39,759 nucleotides of DNA from NCBI GenBank assembly GCA_910587485.1, contig CAJUKN010000023.1, positions 1 to 39,759 of the forward strand, in the 5' to 3' direction. A program made the translations under genes and the position numbers. Positions 18,794 to 27,113 of the stretch are shown in pieces. The DNA comes from an uncultured Lachnospira sp. (lineage in GTDB: Bacteria > Bacillota > Clostridia > Lachnospirales > Lachnospiraceae). Every line of letters begins with the position of its first letter. Position 1 is the first letter of the stretch. Under the pieces are notes generated by a model, which ran no database searches, had not been told where the DNA came from, and worked only from the letters and a program-made list of their open reading frames with translations.

Positions 18794-20017
18794 TTAAGAA
18801 CTCTTTAAGAAAATAGGAAAACTGATAATAACCTCTAACCCATCTATATAATTATGTAATAATATACTTCCTTGCATTTGTTCCGTTATATATTTTACAA
18901 TATATAATCCCAAACCAGAGCCTTGCTCTTCTTTTACATTACTTCCCCGATAAAACTTTTCAAATATAAAAGGCATATCTTTGTCCGGGATTCCATGTCC
19001 ATAATCACGAAAATGCAGTTCTATATAAGATGTATTTTCATTTGTTGTATTCTTATGTAAAACCAAACATTCCTTATTTGACATTGGCACATCTTGTAAA
19101 GAATGACTTTCAACTTTTACAATTGAAATATTTATTGCAGTTTTTGCATATTTTCTGGAATTATTGATGATATTTTCAATAATCTGTGTAAACCTTTTTT
19201 CATCAAGCAATACCATTGCCTTAAAATCTGGTTTTTTATATGTAATATCACCATTATCTGCCAAAAACTGCGCAATAATATGTTCTGTAAGAGATACCAT
19301 TTCTTTTGGCTCTACGGAAATCTTTAATTTTTCTAAATCCGATATCGAATGTAAAAATAAATCATTTGTCAATGCTGTCACTTCATCACATTTTTTTATT
19401 AAAATGGCAAGATAGCGATATCTTTTTTCAATAGAAGTATCAAGATTTGCTTCTAATCCTTCCGCATATGCGCGAATGGAGGCAATAGGTGTCTTAATAT
19501 CATGCGATAATGTAGCAATTACCGTTTTATTATTGTCAATCGCTTCCTTCTCACAAGCTCTCGCTTTTGTAATCTCCCTGCGCATACTATCAAATGCCCA
19601 AGTAAATTCGCCAAAATAATTGGAACGTTCATAATTTAACGGAATATCAAAATTCCCCTGCGCCACTTTTTCTGCAAATTTCTTCATTTTTTCAAAAGGA
19701 CATAAAATAGCCTTATAGATATATCCAAACACTACAAAAAGAAATAAAATACTTATTCCACTCATTATAAGAAAACGTATATTACTATTATAAATAAGCT
19801 GTTCACTTTTGATATCCTCTTGTAACTTTGATATTTTTTCAGACATTAAATCATACTTTCCCAATTTTGCTAATTGTTCAATTTCGTTTAACTCAACAAT
19901 TTGGCTTAAACGCTCATTCTTTAATTGGGTTTGATTATCAAAAGTACAAAAAATACAAGTAATACCCCCAATAAAAACACAAAATAAAATGGTTATTTTT
20001 AATAATCTTTTTTTCAA
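18794..20017 (-). CDS. HAMP sensor histidine kinase
   Basis: A two-TM sensor kinase of about 407 residues. TM1 is at ~7-25, a short extracellular loop of ~55 residues follows, then TM2 (~80-102), a HAMP linker with KVAQGNFDIPL, and HisKA with the phospho-acceptor His near residue 172 in LSHDIKTPIASI. The HATPase domain has the N box IINNSRKYA, the G1 box FRDYGHGIPD, the F box FIFEKFYRG and the G2 box GSGLGLYI. The start is uncertain. GGAGG sits five bases before a TTG at 20017, matching the GGAGG-to-start spacing of the FIST gene; an ATG at 20029 overlaps that site and has only GGAAAG. The response regulator gene lies upstream and the ABC transporter genes downstream. Confidence 0.88.
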   Translation of the reverse strand: MKKRLLKITILFCVFIGGITCIFCTFDNQTQLKNERLSQIVELNEIEQLAKLGKYDLMSEKISKLQEDIKSEQLIYNSNIRFLIMSGISILFLFVVFGYIYKAILCPFEKMKKFAEKVAQGNFDIPLNYERSNYFGEFTWAFDSMRREITKARACEKEAIDNNKTVIATLSHDIKTPIASIRAYAEGLEANLDTSIEKRYRYLAILIKKCDEVTALTNDLFLHSISDLEKLKISVEPKEMVSLTEHIIAQFLADNGDITYKKPDFKAMVLLDEKRFTQIIENIINNSRKYAKTAINISIVKVESHSLQDVPMSNKECLVLHKNTTNENTSYIELHFRDYGHGIPDKDMPFIFEKFYRGSNVKEEQGSGLGLYIVKYITEQMQGSILLHNYIDGLEVIISFPIFLKSS

Positions 20018-20114
20018 TCTATCCTCCATTTTTAACTGCTTTCCAGATTTAGGCACAGCGGATATCACAGCTTTTCATTTTTCTAAAAATATTATTTTTA
20101 TTTTAAAAAATTTA

Positions 20115-20804
20115 TTATAAATTTGTATCAAGCATATATCCTACCTTATAAACGGTTTTTATAAATCGTGGTTTTGCCGGATTATCTTCAAGTTTTTCCC
20201 GCAGCCAACGAATATGAACAGCAAGCGTAGCTGTTTCAACACAAGAAAAAGCTCCCCATACCTCTGACAATAATGTTTCCTTTGACAGTGCAATATTTTT
20301 ATGCTGACACATATATGCAAGTAAATCAAATTCTCTTAAAGAAAGTGTAACTGCTTTACCTTTTTTAGTAACACTCCTAGATGTAATATTAACTGTAACA
20401 TGTCCAAATTGATGTATTTCTTCTTTTGATGAAAAACCATATGTTCTCCTTATAAGCGCATTAATTCGAGACAACAACTCTTTCATAGAGTATGGTTTTG
20501 GAAGATAATCATCACCACCAATATCAAAGCCTGTTATACGGTCTTGCTCGCTTGTTCTGGCACTCGCAAATATTACTGGAACAGTTGACACGCGTCTTAA
20601 TTCTTTACATATTTCAAATCCTGTAGTATCTGGAAAATTAATGTCCAATAAAATTAAATCATATGTATGATTGGTTAATACATCAAAGGCTTCCTCACTA
20701 CTTGCTGCAATGGTTACTTTATAATGATAGCTCTCAAGCATATCTGATATAATAAAGGATAAATCTTTATCATCATCAATTATTAATATTGATTTCTCCT
20801 GCAT
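20115..20804 (-). CDS. OmpR-family response regulator
   Basis: A 229-residue regulator. The receiver domain (~4-117) has the acidic pair IIDDDKD, the phospho-acceptor Asp54 in LILLDINFPD, and the conserved Lys in YLPKPY. The C-terminal winged helix (~130-227) has SLREFDLLAYMCQHK and the VHIRWLREKLE recognition region. The ATG at 20804 has GAGAGG a few bases upstream; an upstream TTG has no site. It is the first gene of the four-gene set with the kinase, ATPase and permease, and the obvious target is the transporter it precedes. Confidence 0.92.
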   Translation of the reverse strand: MQEKSILIIDDDKDLSFIISDMLESYHYKVTIAASSEEAFDVLTNHTYDLILLDINFPDTTGFEICKELRRVSTVPVIFASARTSEQDRITGFDIGGDDYLPKPYSMKELLSRINALIRRTYGFSSKEEIHQFGHVTVNITSRSVTKKGKAVTLSLREFDLLAYMCQHKNIALSKETLLSEVWGAFSCVETATLAVHIRWLREKLEDNPAKPRFIKTVYKVGYMLDTNL

Positions 20805-20879
20805 AATTCCTCTCACTTCTGTACAATTTTTATCTATCAATATTTTTTATATTTAACATTTTTATTAGAATAACATTTT

Positions 20880-20922
20880 TCAAAAAAAACAGCTATCAGA
20901 AAATAATTCTTTTAGCTGTTAT
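20880..20922 (-). terminator. Intrinsic terminator of the sigma factor/DUF2461 operon
   Basis: AACAGCTA (20888-20895) pairs with TAGCTGTT (20913-20920). On the minus strand the hairpin is followed by eight T. It lies about 65 bases past the DUF2461 stop. Confidence 0.75.
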
Positions 20923-20984
20923 CAATTCTTATTATTTAATTATTCATATTGTTTAACCACTTTTCTTTATTTTTGCATATTTCA

Positions 20985-21668
20985 TTACCTTGTCGGCATC
21001 TGAAAGTCCACAAGTGCTTTGTTTAAATAATCGTTAAAAGGTTTCATGATTTGAAAAAGCTTTGTTGCCTTTTCAACAAATGCTTTTGCATCGTTTAATT
21101 CTTCATCCTTTAACGAATATTCCAGATACCAACTTTTAAATTTTAGATATTCTGCTTGAGGATGTTCTTTCTCATATCCTGCAGGGACATTCTTTAATAC
21201 TGTTCCTTGTACAGTAAAATATTTTTCAAACTTTGGTTCATGGATAATCTTTTCCCATTCTTCACCATTCTGGACAATATAATCTCGTATCATTGTTGTT
21301 GCATCCTTAAACATATCTGCAAATAGACCACCACCTAAAAAAGACTGATTATCAGGTTTTATCATAAGATAATATCCAACAGGAACTGGCAGCTTTCCTT
21401 TAGAAGAAATATGAGTACGGAATGCAGGATTATATGGTGATTTGTCATGGCTGAAACGAGTATCCCTTACAATCTTAAACGTAAGGTCTTTTGGATTGTT
21501 ATGTAAAATACTGCTGTCAAACTTTCCAATTTCTAACATCAAAGCCTGCAATAATCCTTCAAACTCAGCATTTGCTTTTTTGTAATCTTCCTTGTTCGCA
21601 TGATACCATTCACGATTGTTATTCATGTTCAATGCTGATAAATAATCTATAATTAACTGTGTATTCAT
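20985..21668 (-). CDS. DUF2461 family protein
   Basis: A cytosolic protein of 227 residues that fits DUF2461 (TIGR02453) over its whole length. It has NNREWYHANKEDYKKA near the start, FKIVRDTRFSHDKSPYNPAF with the conserved Arg-Asp-x-R-F-S-x-D-K-x-P-Y pattern, and GGGLFADMF. The biochemical role of the family is unknown. It starts 15 bp after the sigma factor gene, with AAGGAG before the ATG, so the two are cotranscribed. Being behind a sigma factor gene suggests it is a target or partner of that stress regulon; this is inference. Confidence 0.85.
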   Translation of the reverse strand: MNTQLIIDYLSALNMNNNREWYHANKEDYKKANAEFEGLLQALMLEIGKFDSSILHNNPKDLTFKIVRDTRFSHDKSPYNPAFRTHISSKGKLPVPVGYYLMIKPDNQSFLGGGLFADMFKDATTMIRDYIVQNGEEWEKIIHEPKFEKYFTVQGTVLKNVPAGYEKEHPQAEYLKFKSWYLEYSLKDEELNDAKAFVEKATKLFQIMKPFNDYLNKALVDFQMPTR

Positions 21669-21683
21669 AATCTATCATCTCCT

Positions 21684-22535
21684 TTACGAATTTTTGATAA
21701 TGGAAAGCTGTGTAGAATCTAAAAATTTCTGTATTAAATATTTCGTGCGTTTAGGAGATTGATAAGGCTTACAGAACGAAAAATCCTGTGATAAATTGTC
21801 AATATCTTCCATAGCATTTTTTACATCAAGCATAGTCTTAATAGAAATTTCCGTAGCTGATATATAATCTAGCTGTAACGGATTTATTCTATGACATTGT
21901 ATTGCATAATTTACTCGGTCTTTACATTTACATCTGCCACTGCCATATTCTCCACAATACTGTCCAAGAAAGTCTGCCATTTTTTTGCGTATTCGGGAAA
22001 GTCGTTGACGATACGCTTCTGGAGTCATTTCCAAAATATCCCCCGCAATGCGACTATCAACCTTAAACATTGTTCCCAATATGAAAATACATCTACTTTC
22101 TGTATCAAGGCACTGCAACATCACATTAGTACAAGACATTTTCAGTTCTTCTGCCAGAATATCCTTTTCCACATTCTGCGTTAAATCTGGCACATCTTGT
22201 ATTTTCCCATTTTCTATGTCCTTCCCATAATACTCAAAACTTAATGGATAGTGGGCAAACATATGCTTTTTGTAATTTTTCAGATGATTAACAGCAATGC
22301 TGAATACCCATGTTACAAATGAACTATCACCTCTAAAAGATGATAGATGTGTAATCATTTTCAATAGGATGTCCTGTGTGGCATCCTCTGCATCTGCAAA
22401 TGTACCAAGCATTCGCAGGGATAAATTGAATACAATGTCTTGTACTCCTATGACAAGCGTTTCAAGAGCTTTTTTATCTCCTGCTGTGGCTTTGTCAACC
22501 AAAGCCTGTAATTCTTCATTCGTTTTTTTATTCAT
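21684..22535 (-). CDS. ECF-type RNA polymerase sigma factor with Cys-rich C-terminal extension
   Basis: A sigma-70 family protein of 283 residues. Region 2 is at ~30-95, with DAEDATQDILLKM and WVFSIAVNHLKN, and region 4 is at ~130-190, with the helix-turn-helix DILEMTPEAYRQRLSRIRKK. An extension of about 90 residues then begins with a Cys cluster, CGEYGSGRCKC, followed by a QC-H pair. That is roughly 90 residues longer than a minimal ECF sigma. No anti-sigma gene is adjacent, so the Cys-rich tail may itself sense redox or metals; this is inference. The ribosome binding site is near perfect (AGGAGGTGA). The DUF2461 gene follows. Confidence 0.88.
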   Translation of the reverse strand: MNKKTNEELQALVDKATAGDKKALETLVIGVQDIVFNLSLRMLGTFADAEDATQDILLKMITHLSSFRGDSSFVTWVFSIAVNHLKNYKKHMFAHYPLSFEYYGKDIENGKIQDVPDLTQNVEKDILAEELKMSCTNVMLQCLDTESRCIFILGTMFKVDSRIAGDILEMTPEAYRQRLSRIRKKMADFLGQYCGEYGSGRCKCKDRVNYAIQCHRINPLQLDYISATEISIKTMLDVKNAMEDIDNLSQDFSFCKPYQSPKRTKYLIQKFLDSTQLSIIKNS

Positions 22536-22838
22536 AGATTTTCACCTCCTACTTAATTAGACAACGCTCCTTTGTCTATGTGACAAAAAATAATTATTTT
22601 TTATAATAAAATAGCTTTCTTATAATCTCATTACTACTTTGTGGTATTTTTTTAATAGGCAAATCGAACTCCTTTTAAGAATCAAAAGACTTCTATGATG
22701 CGGTTAAAATATAAAAATTTCTACAAGATATAATACTACTTATCTAATATCAATATCTTGTAGAAAAACTGATTTTACAATATTCTATTTACACTTTATA
22801 TTTAAATATATATTTATACATTTTTTTATATTTTACAT
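22536..22838. other. Non-coding gap between two minus-strand operons
   Basis: About 300 bases without a supported gene. It holds the leader of the sigma factor gene on the right side of that gene and, at 22711-22766, the terminator of the HAD gene. The rest is AT-rich with no other structure that I could see. Confidence 0.6.
22711..22766 (-). terminator. Intrinsic terminator of the PTS/HAD operon
   Basis: TTTCTACAAGATAT (22718-22731) and ATATCTTGTAGAAA (22753-22766) are perfect 14-base inverted repeats with a 21-base loop. On the minus strand the stem leads into a T-rich stretch. It sits about 70 bases past the HAD stop. Confidence 0.75.
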
Positions 22839-23645
22839 TTATAATATTTCTTCTACGACTTTTGCTATGCCATCTTTATAATTATAATCTGTTATCCATT
22901 TTGCAGCTTTTTTTATAGAATCTTCTGCATTTTTCATTGCATAAGATTGCTCTGCCCATTGCAGCATTTGAATATCATTGTCACTATCGCCAAATGCCAT
23001 CACTTCACTTGCGTTAATACCAAGAACAGCACATAAACTGCTTAATCCTTTACCTTTATTCACTCCAATTTTATTAATTTCCATATTAAATGGTATAGAG
23101 GAGGTAACCGAAAGATTTTTTTCTATAAATGTTGTTTTTATCTTATCATATTTATCTTTTGGAACATATATGGATGTCACTTTTTCAGCCGATTTATTGT
23201 TCAATGTTTCTGTAGGATTATCACAAAAAGTAATTTCTTTTTTCAGTTCTTTTAAAAATTCCTCATTTAAGTAATCACTTTTATATAAATCACTGCTGCT
23301 TTTCTTCATATAAGAATTTCCATTACAGTATACCTCTGTAACAATTCCAAACTGTTCCAAAAACTCATATACAAATTTCCAAGTGTCATAATCCATACAA
23401 TCGGATGCCATTACATTACCTGTTATATCCATTGCTAATGCTCCATTAGAAGCAAGAATATAATCAACTACTTTTAATTGATGAATTACATTTTTAATAT
23501 GACAACAAGTACGACCACTACAAATTGCTATTTTAATGCCTTTAGCAGAAGCATTTTTTATAGCATTTATATTTCTTTCTGAAATTGTTTTATGGTCTGA
23601 ATCAAACAGAGTACCATCTAAATCCATAGCAATTAGCTTTACCAT
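22839..23645 (-). CDS. Cof-type HAD family phosphatase
   Basis: A 268-residue HAD hydrolase of the Cof/C2B-cap group. Motif I is DLDGTLFD near the start (nucleophile and general acid Asp), motif II is ICSGRT, motif III is a conserved Lys near INKIGVNKGKG, and motif IV is MAFGDSDNDIQML. These enzymes dephosphorylate sugar phosphates and similar metabolites. It starts 24 bp after the PTS gene stop, with AAGGTG before the ATG at 23645. A likely job is to remove sugar phosphate formed by PTS uptake when it accumulates, which is inference. A GTG three codons upstream is less likely because it overlaps the ribosome binding site. Confidence 0.9.
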   Translation of the reverse strand: MVKLIAMDLDGTLFDSDHKTISERNINAIKNASAKGIKIAICSGRTCCHIKNVIHQLKVVDYILASNGALAMDITGNVMASDCMDYDTWKFVYEFLEQFGIVTEVYCNGNSYMKKSSSDLYKSDYLNEEFLKELKKEITFCDNPTETLNNKSAEKVTSIYVPKDKYDKIKTTFIEKNLSVTSSIPFNMEINKIGVNKGKGLSSLCAVLGINASEVMAFGDSDNDIQMLQWAEQSYAMKNAEDSIKKAAKWITDYNYKDGIAKVVEEIL

Positions 23646-23669
23646 ATTTATCACCTTATTTTAGTAAAA

Positions 23670-25895
23670 TTATAATAATTTCATTATTTCCTGTCCTGCT
23701 TTTATATCGCCTACTTTTATATCAATTGAAGTATAATTATCTGTATTTGTAATAATGATAGGCGTTACTGTTCTATAGCCAGCACTTTTTATACCATCTA
23801 AATCTATTTTCATAAGCAGCTCATCTTTTTTAATCTTTTGCCCATTAGAAACTTTTACATCATAAAATTTACCAGCAAGCTGTACTGTATCAATTCCTAC
23901 ATGAATAAGCAACTCCACTCCACTATCTGACAATAAGCCCAGTGCATGTTTGGTATCATAAACCATTTCAACAATCCCATCAAATGGTGCATAAACCTTA
24001 CCCTCTGATGGTTCAACAGCAACACCTTCACCAAGCATTTTTTCTGAAAACACACCATCTTCTATTTCTTCAAGAGGGATTACTTTTCCATTTATAGGTA
24101 AATATACTTCTGCACTTAAATTGTTCTTTTGATAAATTTTACTATCCATATCACGGACATTTGTATTATCTCTATTTACATCACTTATATTTGTATTAGT
24201 ATCATCTACATTTATACCAATATTATTTGAATCCTCGTCAATAATTGGATTATCACTTTCTGGACTTTCAAGATAATCTTCTAAATTGGACTTAATAACG
24301 GTTACTTTTGGTCCATAAATCACTTGCACACCATCACCTTTTTGGACAATACCTGAAGCACCTGACTGCTTTAATTTATCCTTATCTACTAATTGATAAT
24401 CAAAAACTGTGACACGTAGCCTTGTTGCACAACAATCGACATCGCTTATATTTTCTTTTCCACCAAGTCCTAACACAATCAATGCTGAAACAATATCATC
24501 TTGTGTTTTTGCTCCATTTGTTCCACTATTCTTTGATTTGTTGACATCTGCCCTCGTATAAAGCTTCGTTTCTTCTCCTTCATTTTCTCGTCCCGGTGTT
24601 TTTAAATTCAATTTTTTGATAAGGAATGAAAATAGGAAATAATAAACAATAAAATATCCAATTCCAACAACAACAATCCAAATCCAATTCGTCTTTTCCA
24701 TACCGGGCAGAATGCCAAATAGAACAAGGTCTATAATACCTCCAGAGAATGTCATACCAACACCTACATTAAACACGTGCATAAGCATATAGGCTAAACC
24801 TGCAAATACACAGTGAATACCATATAATAATGGTGCAACAAACAGGAAAGTAAATTCAAGCGGTTCTGTAATACCTGTCAACATAGAAGTAAGCGCGGCT
24901 GACAAAAGCAACGTACCTACAACCTTTCTTTTTTCTGGCTTTGCACATTTATACATGGCAAGTGCTGCGCTGGGCAAACCAAATATCATCAAAGGAAACT
25001 TTCCAGACATAAAACGAGTTGCTGAAACGGCAAATTTACTGCAATTAGGGTCTGCAAGCTGCGCAAAGAAAATATTTTGCGCACCATTAATAACTTGTCC
25101 GCCTATTTCCATTGAACCGCCTACTGCTGTCTGCCAAAATGGCATATAAAATACATGATGAAGTCCAAACGGTATAAGAAGTCGCTCCATAAAACCGTAA
25201 AGCAGTGTTCCACCATAACCTGATATTACAACAAGTTCGCCCACTTTTGCAATACCTATACCAACAAAAGGCCAAATATAGTACATTAAAATACCAACAA
25301 ATACAAATACAATAGAACTGATAATTGGCACAAATCTTGTCCCACCAAAAAAGGATAATACTTGTGGCAATTCAATTTTATAAAATCGGTTATGCAGTGC
25401 CGCCACACCAATTCCAACAATCATACCGCCAAAAACACCCATATTTAAACTTGTAATTCCCAATACATCACCATATGAGTTTGCAGCAAGAACACCACGT
25501 GCAACAAGATTTTCACAAGACTCTTGTACTGTTGCACCATCACCATATATCAATAACATTGTACTTAAAGCTGTGTGCATAATAATAAATGCAACGGCTG
25601 CTGCAAGTGCGGCAACAGCTTTTTCTTTTTTAGCCATACCTATAGCAACACCCATTGCAAACAATAATGGTAAATTTGCAAACACGGAATTGCCTGCAGC
25701 ACTCATAACACTTAGTATTGCATTAAGAATTGTACCATGTCCCATAATTCCTGTAAGTTTATAGGTTTCAAGCATTGTTGTATTGGTAAAAGAACTGCCA
25801 ATACCCAATAAAAGACCTGCTACAGGCAATAATGCAATAGGAAGCATAAATGAACGTCCCACACGCTGTAAAACGCCAAATACTTTATCTTTCAT
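23670..25895 (-). CDS. PTS glucose-family transporter, EIICBA
   Basis: A 741-residue three-domain phosphotransferase permease that imports and phosphorylates a sugar. EIIC (~10-430) has the glucose-family blocks GLHHVFYMPFWQ, RFMSGKFPLMIFGLP and GITEPLEFTFLF. EIIB (~465-545) has the phospho-Cys block DVDCCATRLRV. EIIA of the Crr type (~600-741) has the active His at 665 in LLIHVGIDTV. An Asp/Asn-rich linker joins B and A. Substrate could be glucose, GlcNAc or another hexose; the Glc-type EIIC fits glucose best. GGAGG lies five bases before the ATG at 25895. The HAD phosphatase gene follows in the operon. The leader carries a strong hairpin terminator. Confidence 0.93.
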   Translation of the reverse strand: MKDKVFGVLQRVGRSFMLPIALLPVAGLLLGIGSSFTNTTMLETYKLTGIMGHGTILNAILSVMSAAGNSVFANLPLLFAMGVAIGMAKKEKAVAALAAAVAFIIMHTALSTMLLIYGDGATVQESCENLVARGVLAANSYGDVLGITSLNMGVFGGMIVGIGVAALHNRFYKIELPQVLSFFGGTRFVPIISSIVFVFVGILMYYIWPFVGIGIAKVGELVVISGYGGTLLYGFMERLLIPFGLHHVFYMPFWQTAVGGSMEIGGQVINGAQNIFFAQLADPNCSKFAVSATRFMSGKFPLMIFGLPSAALAMYKCAKPEKRKVVGTLLLSAALTSMLTGITEPLEFTFLFVAPLLYGIHCVFAGLAYMLMHVFNVGVGMTFSGGIIDLVLFGILPGMEKTNWIWIVVVGIGYFIVYYFLFSFLIKKLNLKTPGRENEGEETKLYTRADVNKSKNSGTNGAKTQDDIVSALIVLGLGGKENISDVDCCATRLRVTVFDYQLVDKDKLKQSGASGIVQKGDGVQVIYGPKVTVIKSNLEDYLESPESDNPIIDEDSNNIGINVDDTNTNISDVNRDNTNVRDMDSKIYQKNNLSAEVYLPINGKVIPLEEIEDGVFSEKMLGEGVAVEPSEGKVYAPFDGIVEMVYDTKHALGLLSDSGVELLIHVGIDTVQLAGKFYDVKVSNGQKIKKDELLMKIDLDGIKSAGYRTVTPIIITNTDNYTSIDIKVGDIKAGQEIMKLL

Positions 25896-25976
25896 AATGA
25901 CCTCCATTCAATTTACTTTTCCCTGCTTGTTACACTAGACACGGACTATTTCTATGTTCTTCCTGTGTCTATATGC

Positions 25977-26017
25977 AAAAAAATTCACAGATGAATTATT
26001 CATCTGTGAATTTTTTT
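25977..26017 (-). terminator. Strong hairpin terminator in front of the PTS gene
   Basis: A 19-bp perfect stem with a 3-base loop (25977-25995 with 25999-26017), ending on the minus strand in seven T. It is about 80 bases upstream of the PTS start. It may end the transcript of the broken zinc-ribbon gene, or, if the PTS promoter lies upstream at 26044-26073, act as a leader terminator subject to antitermination. A second, weaker hairpin (GACAC with GTGTC, ~25935-25970) lies between it and the start. Confidence 0.75.
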
Positions 26018-26043
26018 ACTGAACATAAGATAACTTATAAAAT

Positions 26044-26073
26044 ATATTATCTGTTATTGCTTATTATTTACAA
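26044..26073 (-). promoter_or_regulatory. Possible promoter upstream of the PTS leader
   Basis: On the minus strand, TTGTAA (26068-26073) and TAATAT (26044-26049) are 18 bases apart. If real, transcription would begin upstream of the 25977-26017 hairpin. The match is only moderate in such AT-rich DNA. Confidence 0.3.
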
Positions 26074-26164
26074 TTTTTAAGATTGTATGCACATGGTTAT
26101 AAGCTTTTTGTTTGATAAAGTTTATTGTTGAAAATCATTTTTTTATAATAATTTATTTTAAAAA

Positions 26165-26973
26165 TCATGTCTGCTGATGCTGTAATGAAACCTTTTTGCA
26201 ATCAGAACATATTTCAATATAAAGCGAACCATCACCGCCATTTACTGTAAGAATATCCCATGGAAGCTGTGCTAAATATCGCATTGGCTTTTTACAATCT
26301 GGACAATTTATAATATTGCAATCTTCAATCCAACAATACTTTTCATTTTCTGCCACCCCATCATATGGAAATAGTGCATTTCCTGTTCCATCTAAATCAT
26401 AGCTGCCAAATGCTACAGAATGTGCTTCTAAGACACAGCTTGGACAACATGTAACTGTAATTTTTCCATTTTTATCAAATGTCCAACCACCCAGTTCTGC
26501 ATAAAAATCAGAATCAACATATAAATTTTTTCTCCACTCTCTTGGATTTTTTTCAATTCTAATAAAATTTCTAATGATTTATCATCTCCCTGCATTGCTA
26601 AACATTCCATTAAATGTGATGCTATCCGCACATCATTACAATTCATTAAAGCAGCAATTAGACTATCTCTTACATCTTCTGGGGCTTTATAATATATTGC
26701 ACATGGATAATAAGCCTCTTTTTTTACTGCTGCACGCTGCAATTCTTCACAAATAATATTGTGATATGATAGACAATTCCAAAAATAAATAATTTCTGAT
26801 TCTCTCATGCAATCCAATCCTTCAACATGTTCAATACAATATTTTTGCATTTCTTCAATTTCTTCTTTTCTAAGATTTAATGCTTGCTCTCTTTTTTTAT
26901 CAGCCTTACACAGCCAACATAATCCCTTATATCCTATTAGTCGATTGCAGTTTGGACAATGATATTGTAACAT
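26165..26973 (-). pseudogene. Zinc-ribbon protein gene with one frameshift at an A7 run
   Basis: Two reading frames form one coherent protein of about 270 residues. The first (26973 down to ~26550) has an N-terminal zinc ribbon (CPNC with CWLC) and helical segments with a HEAT-like look (APEDVRDSLIAALMNC). The second (~26553 down to 26165) is open through VDSDFYAELGGWTFDKNGK, a CCPSC pair, NALFPYDG, then CPDC and CSDC pairs. They join by a -1 shift at the seven A encoded by 26547-26553 (frame-zero codons TTG AAA AAA ATC). This could be a one-base loss, a sequencing error in the run, or slippage that makes the full protein. No clear ribosome binding site precedes the ATG at 26973. I do not recognise the family; paired Cys suggest zinc binding. 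Confidence 0.7.
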
Positions 26974-27113
26974 AAGCAAAATAATTCATTTCTTTGTATA
27001 TAATAAATGATTTAAAAACTTAATATGTTAAAAACAAAACTTTATCATTTGCTTTTAATAAAATTTAATCATTTTTATATATGCTTTTCTATATAATAAA
27101 AATTTTTTTCTTT

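Noticed and set aside
15582..20804. Bacitracin-type BceRS-BceAB module
   Set aside because: The kinase has HAMP and an extracellular loop, and the permease topology looks like a symmetric double FtsX protein rather than BceB with its single large extracellular domain.
25896..26020. GlcT/LicT RAT antiterminator site or a riboswitch before the PTS gene
   Set aside because: The hairpin is a plain long stem; no RAT consensus or known riboswitch core could be recognised.
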